64,000 nucleotides of DNA, taken from assembly GCF_000026985.1 (NCBI RefSeq), contig NC_017390.1, positions 3,091,567 through 3,155,566 of the forward strand, in the 5' to 3' direction. Below the pieces are notes generated by a model, which was not told the DNA's origin, did not search any database, and saw only the letters and a program-made list of their open reading frames with translations. The position numbers were made by a program, and so were the translations under genes. The stretch comes from Erwinia pyrifoliae DSM 12163. Its GTDB lineage: Bacteria > Pseudomonadota > Gammaproteobacteria > Enterobacterales > Enterobacteriaceae. Positions 63,075 to 64,000 of this stretch are shown piece by piece. Every line of letters starts with the position of its first letter. Within the stretch, counting starts at the first letter, position 1.

Positions 63075-64000
63075 TTAGTCAGGCTGATGGTGCAGCAAAA
63101 GCGGTAACAGCCAGCGCTCTGCCTGAGCGATCATCTCCTGCACGCTGTCATCATCCAGCCGACGCAGCAACCGTTGCAGGTAAGGATCGCTCCCTTCGCC
63201 CTCAACCTGATAATTTCCCTGCCAGCACTGCAATAACTTTCCGCGTGCCTGTTTCTGCGTGGCCTCATCATGCTGCAAAACGCCAGTCTTTTGATCAAAG
63301 CACGCTTTCAGCCAAGCACCGCCGGAAGCGGTCAGTAACAGGGGCGCACGCATCCCCTGGCGGTAACCACCAATATAGTGAACCAGCTGCTGCTGCGCGG
63401 CATCGGCAGCCAGCGGCGGGAAACGCCACACGCTCTTTTCACGCCCCAGCATCAGGCTGCTGCCGCTGCCGCCCATGGCGCAGTACACCAAATGTTCCAG
63501 CCATAGCGCCAGGCCATCTTTAACATTCAGCTTGCCCGGACGCCAGCGCAGCAGCCCGTTGTCCTGTACCTGTGCCAGCCAGCCGCTAAGCGTTACTCCA
63601 CCCAACGTTAACGAGATTTCCCAGTTTTCCGCCGCCGCACGCTGCTCACGCACCTGCGCGGCCAGTTCGCTCATTTCTGCTTCCTGTTCCTGCCAGAACA
63701 GTTCACCGAATGCGCCGTATGGCAGTACCCCGGCAGCGCGCTGGCGGGTATACAGCTTGTCACCTTCGTTTCCGTCGATCAGGCTGTTAAGCAGCAGGCT
63801 GTTAACCTGGTAGCGGCTCAGGCCATCAAGGGAAAACGGTTCCGCATCCGGCAACCCGGTCTCTTCCAGCTGGAAGCTGACGCCAAGCCGCAGGCTGAAA
63901 AAAGCCCGAACCGGATGGCGCCAGAAACGAACCAGCTTGTCAAAACCGATGACCGTTTCGCTCTCTTCCGGCAACGCCCGCATAAATGGCGGATGGGCCG
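63075..64000 (-). CDS. recC: Exodeoxyribonuclease V subunit RecC (C-terminal part, cut by window end)
   Basis: Chi-recognition and scaffold subunit of RecBCD. Only about the last 307 residues are in the window; the frame stays open through base 64000, so this is a window-edge truncation and not a broken gene. Visible parts are HPPFMRALPEESE, VRFWRHPVRAFFSLRLGVSF and the C-terminus AERWLLPLLLHHQPD. The 181 bases before ptrA hold no other gene. Confidence 0.96.
   Translation of the reverse strand, partial: AHPPFMRALPEESETVIGFDKLVRFWRHPVRAFFSLRLGVSFQLEETGLPDAEPFSLDGLSRYQVNSLLLNSLIDGNEGDKLYTRQRAAGVLPYGAFGELFWQEQEAEMSELAAQVREQRAAAENWEISLTLGGVTLSGWLAQVQDNGLLRWRPGKLNVKDGLALWLEHLVYCAMGGSGSSLMLGREKSVWRFPPLAADAAQQQLVHYIGGYRQGMRAPLLLTASGGAWLKACFDQKTGVLQHDEATQKQARGKLLQCWQGNYQVEGEGSDPYLQRLLRRLDDDSVQEMIAQAERWLLPLLLHHQPD

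Noticed and set aside
63075..64000. recC as a truncated pseudogene
   Set aside because: The frame is open to the last base of the window; the truncation is due to the window edge.

Overview
The window is ordinary chromosomal backbone of an enterobacterium, most likely Erwinia or a close relative in the Erwiniaceae. The gene order from mutS to recC follows the E. coli/Salmonella scaffold (mutS-rpoS-nlpD-pcm-surE-truD-ispFD-ftsB, cys genes, queD/queE, eno-pyrG-mazG-relA-rlmD-barA, yqcA-truC-yqcC-csrB-syd-queF-ppnN, xni, rlmM-ygdD-gcvA-gcvB-ygdI-csdAE-tcdA-mltA, three initiator tRNAs, amiC-argA-recDB-ptrA-recC). Many blocks that E. coli carries here are missing: iap and CRISPR-Cas between cysD and cysH, mazEF, the gud genes, sdaCB and the fuc operon. 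Genus placement rests on protein resemblance and on cysG lying beside cysDNC; no database search was possible.

Layout. 1-9.9 kb: mutS, then a leftward run of rpoS (broken), nlpD, pcm, surE, truD, ispF, ispD, ftsB and a small membrane protein. 10-19.3 kb: a near-complete sulfate assimilation locus as two leftward units, cysG-cysD-cysN-cysC and cysJ-cysI-cysH, with a small YciI-like gene between them. 19.5-25.3 kb: queD, a polar amino-acid ABC transporter (permease, ATPase, binding protein), queE and a large surface-sugar O-acyltransferase. 25.4-38.8 kb: eno, pyrG, mazG, relA, rlmD, the sensor kinase barA, a glycerate kinase, yqcA, truC, yqcC. 38.9-46.4 kb: the CsrA-sequestering RNA csrB, syd, queF, ppnN, xni, rlmM, ygdD, gcvA and the divergent sRNA gcvB, ygdI. 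46.6-52.1 kb: csdA-csdE, tcdA, mltA, three tandem tRNA-fMet genes, amiC. 52.3-64 kb: argA with two ARG boxes, a YagU-like membrane protein, and recD-recB-ptrA-recC (recC cut by the window end).

How the genes work together. Sulfate activation (CysDN, CysC), reduction (CysH, CysJI) and siroheme supply (CysG) are co-located, and a possible sulfur amino-acid transporter lies next door. QueD, QueE and QueF supply three steps of queuosine precursor synthesis. BarA and its downstream RNA target csrB are both present; a palindrome upstream of csrB closely matches the known UvrY site. NlpD and its client amidase AmiC are both present. RelA, RpoS and csrB are all stationary-phase/virulence regulators.

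The most striking observation is that rpoS is inactivated by an exact 140-bp deletion between two copies of an 8-bp sequence (CCTGGTGG), leaving one copy at the junction. It removes sigma region 2 sequence and shifts the frame. No new multi-gene defence or mobile system was found; the remaining novelties are regulatory palindromes, a 372-bp spacer that separates truD from surE, and lineage-specific insertions.
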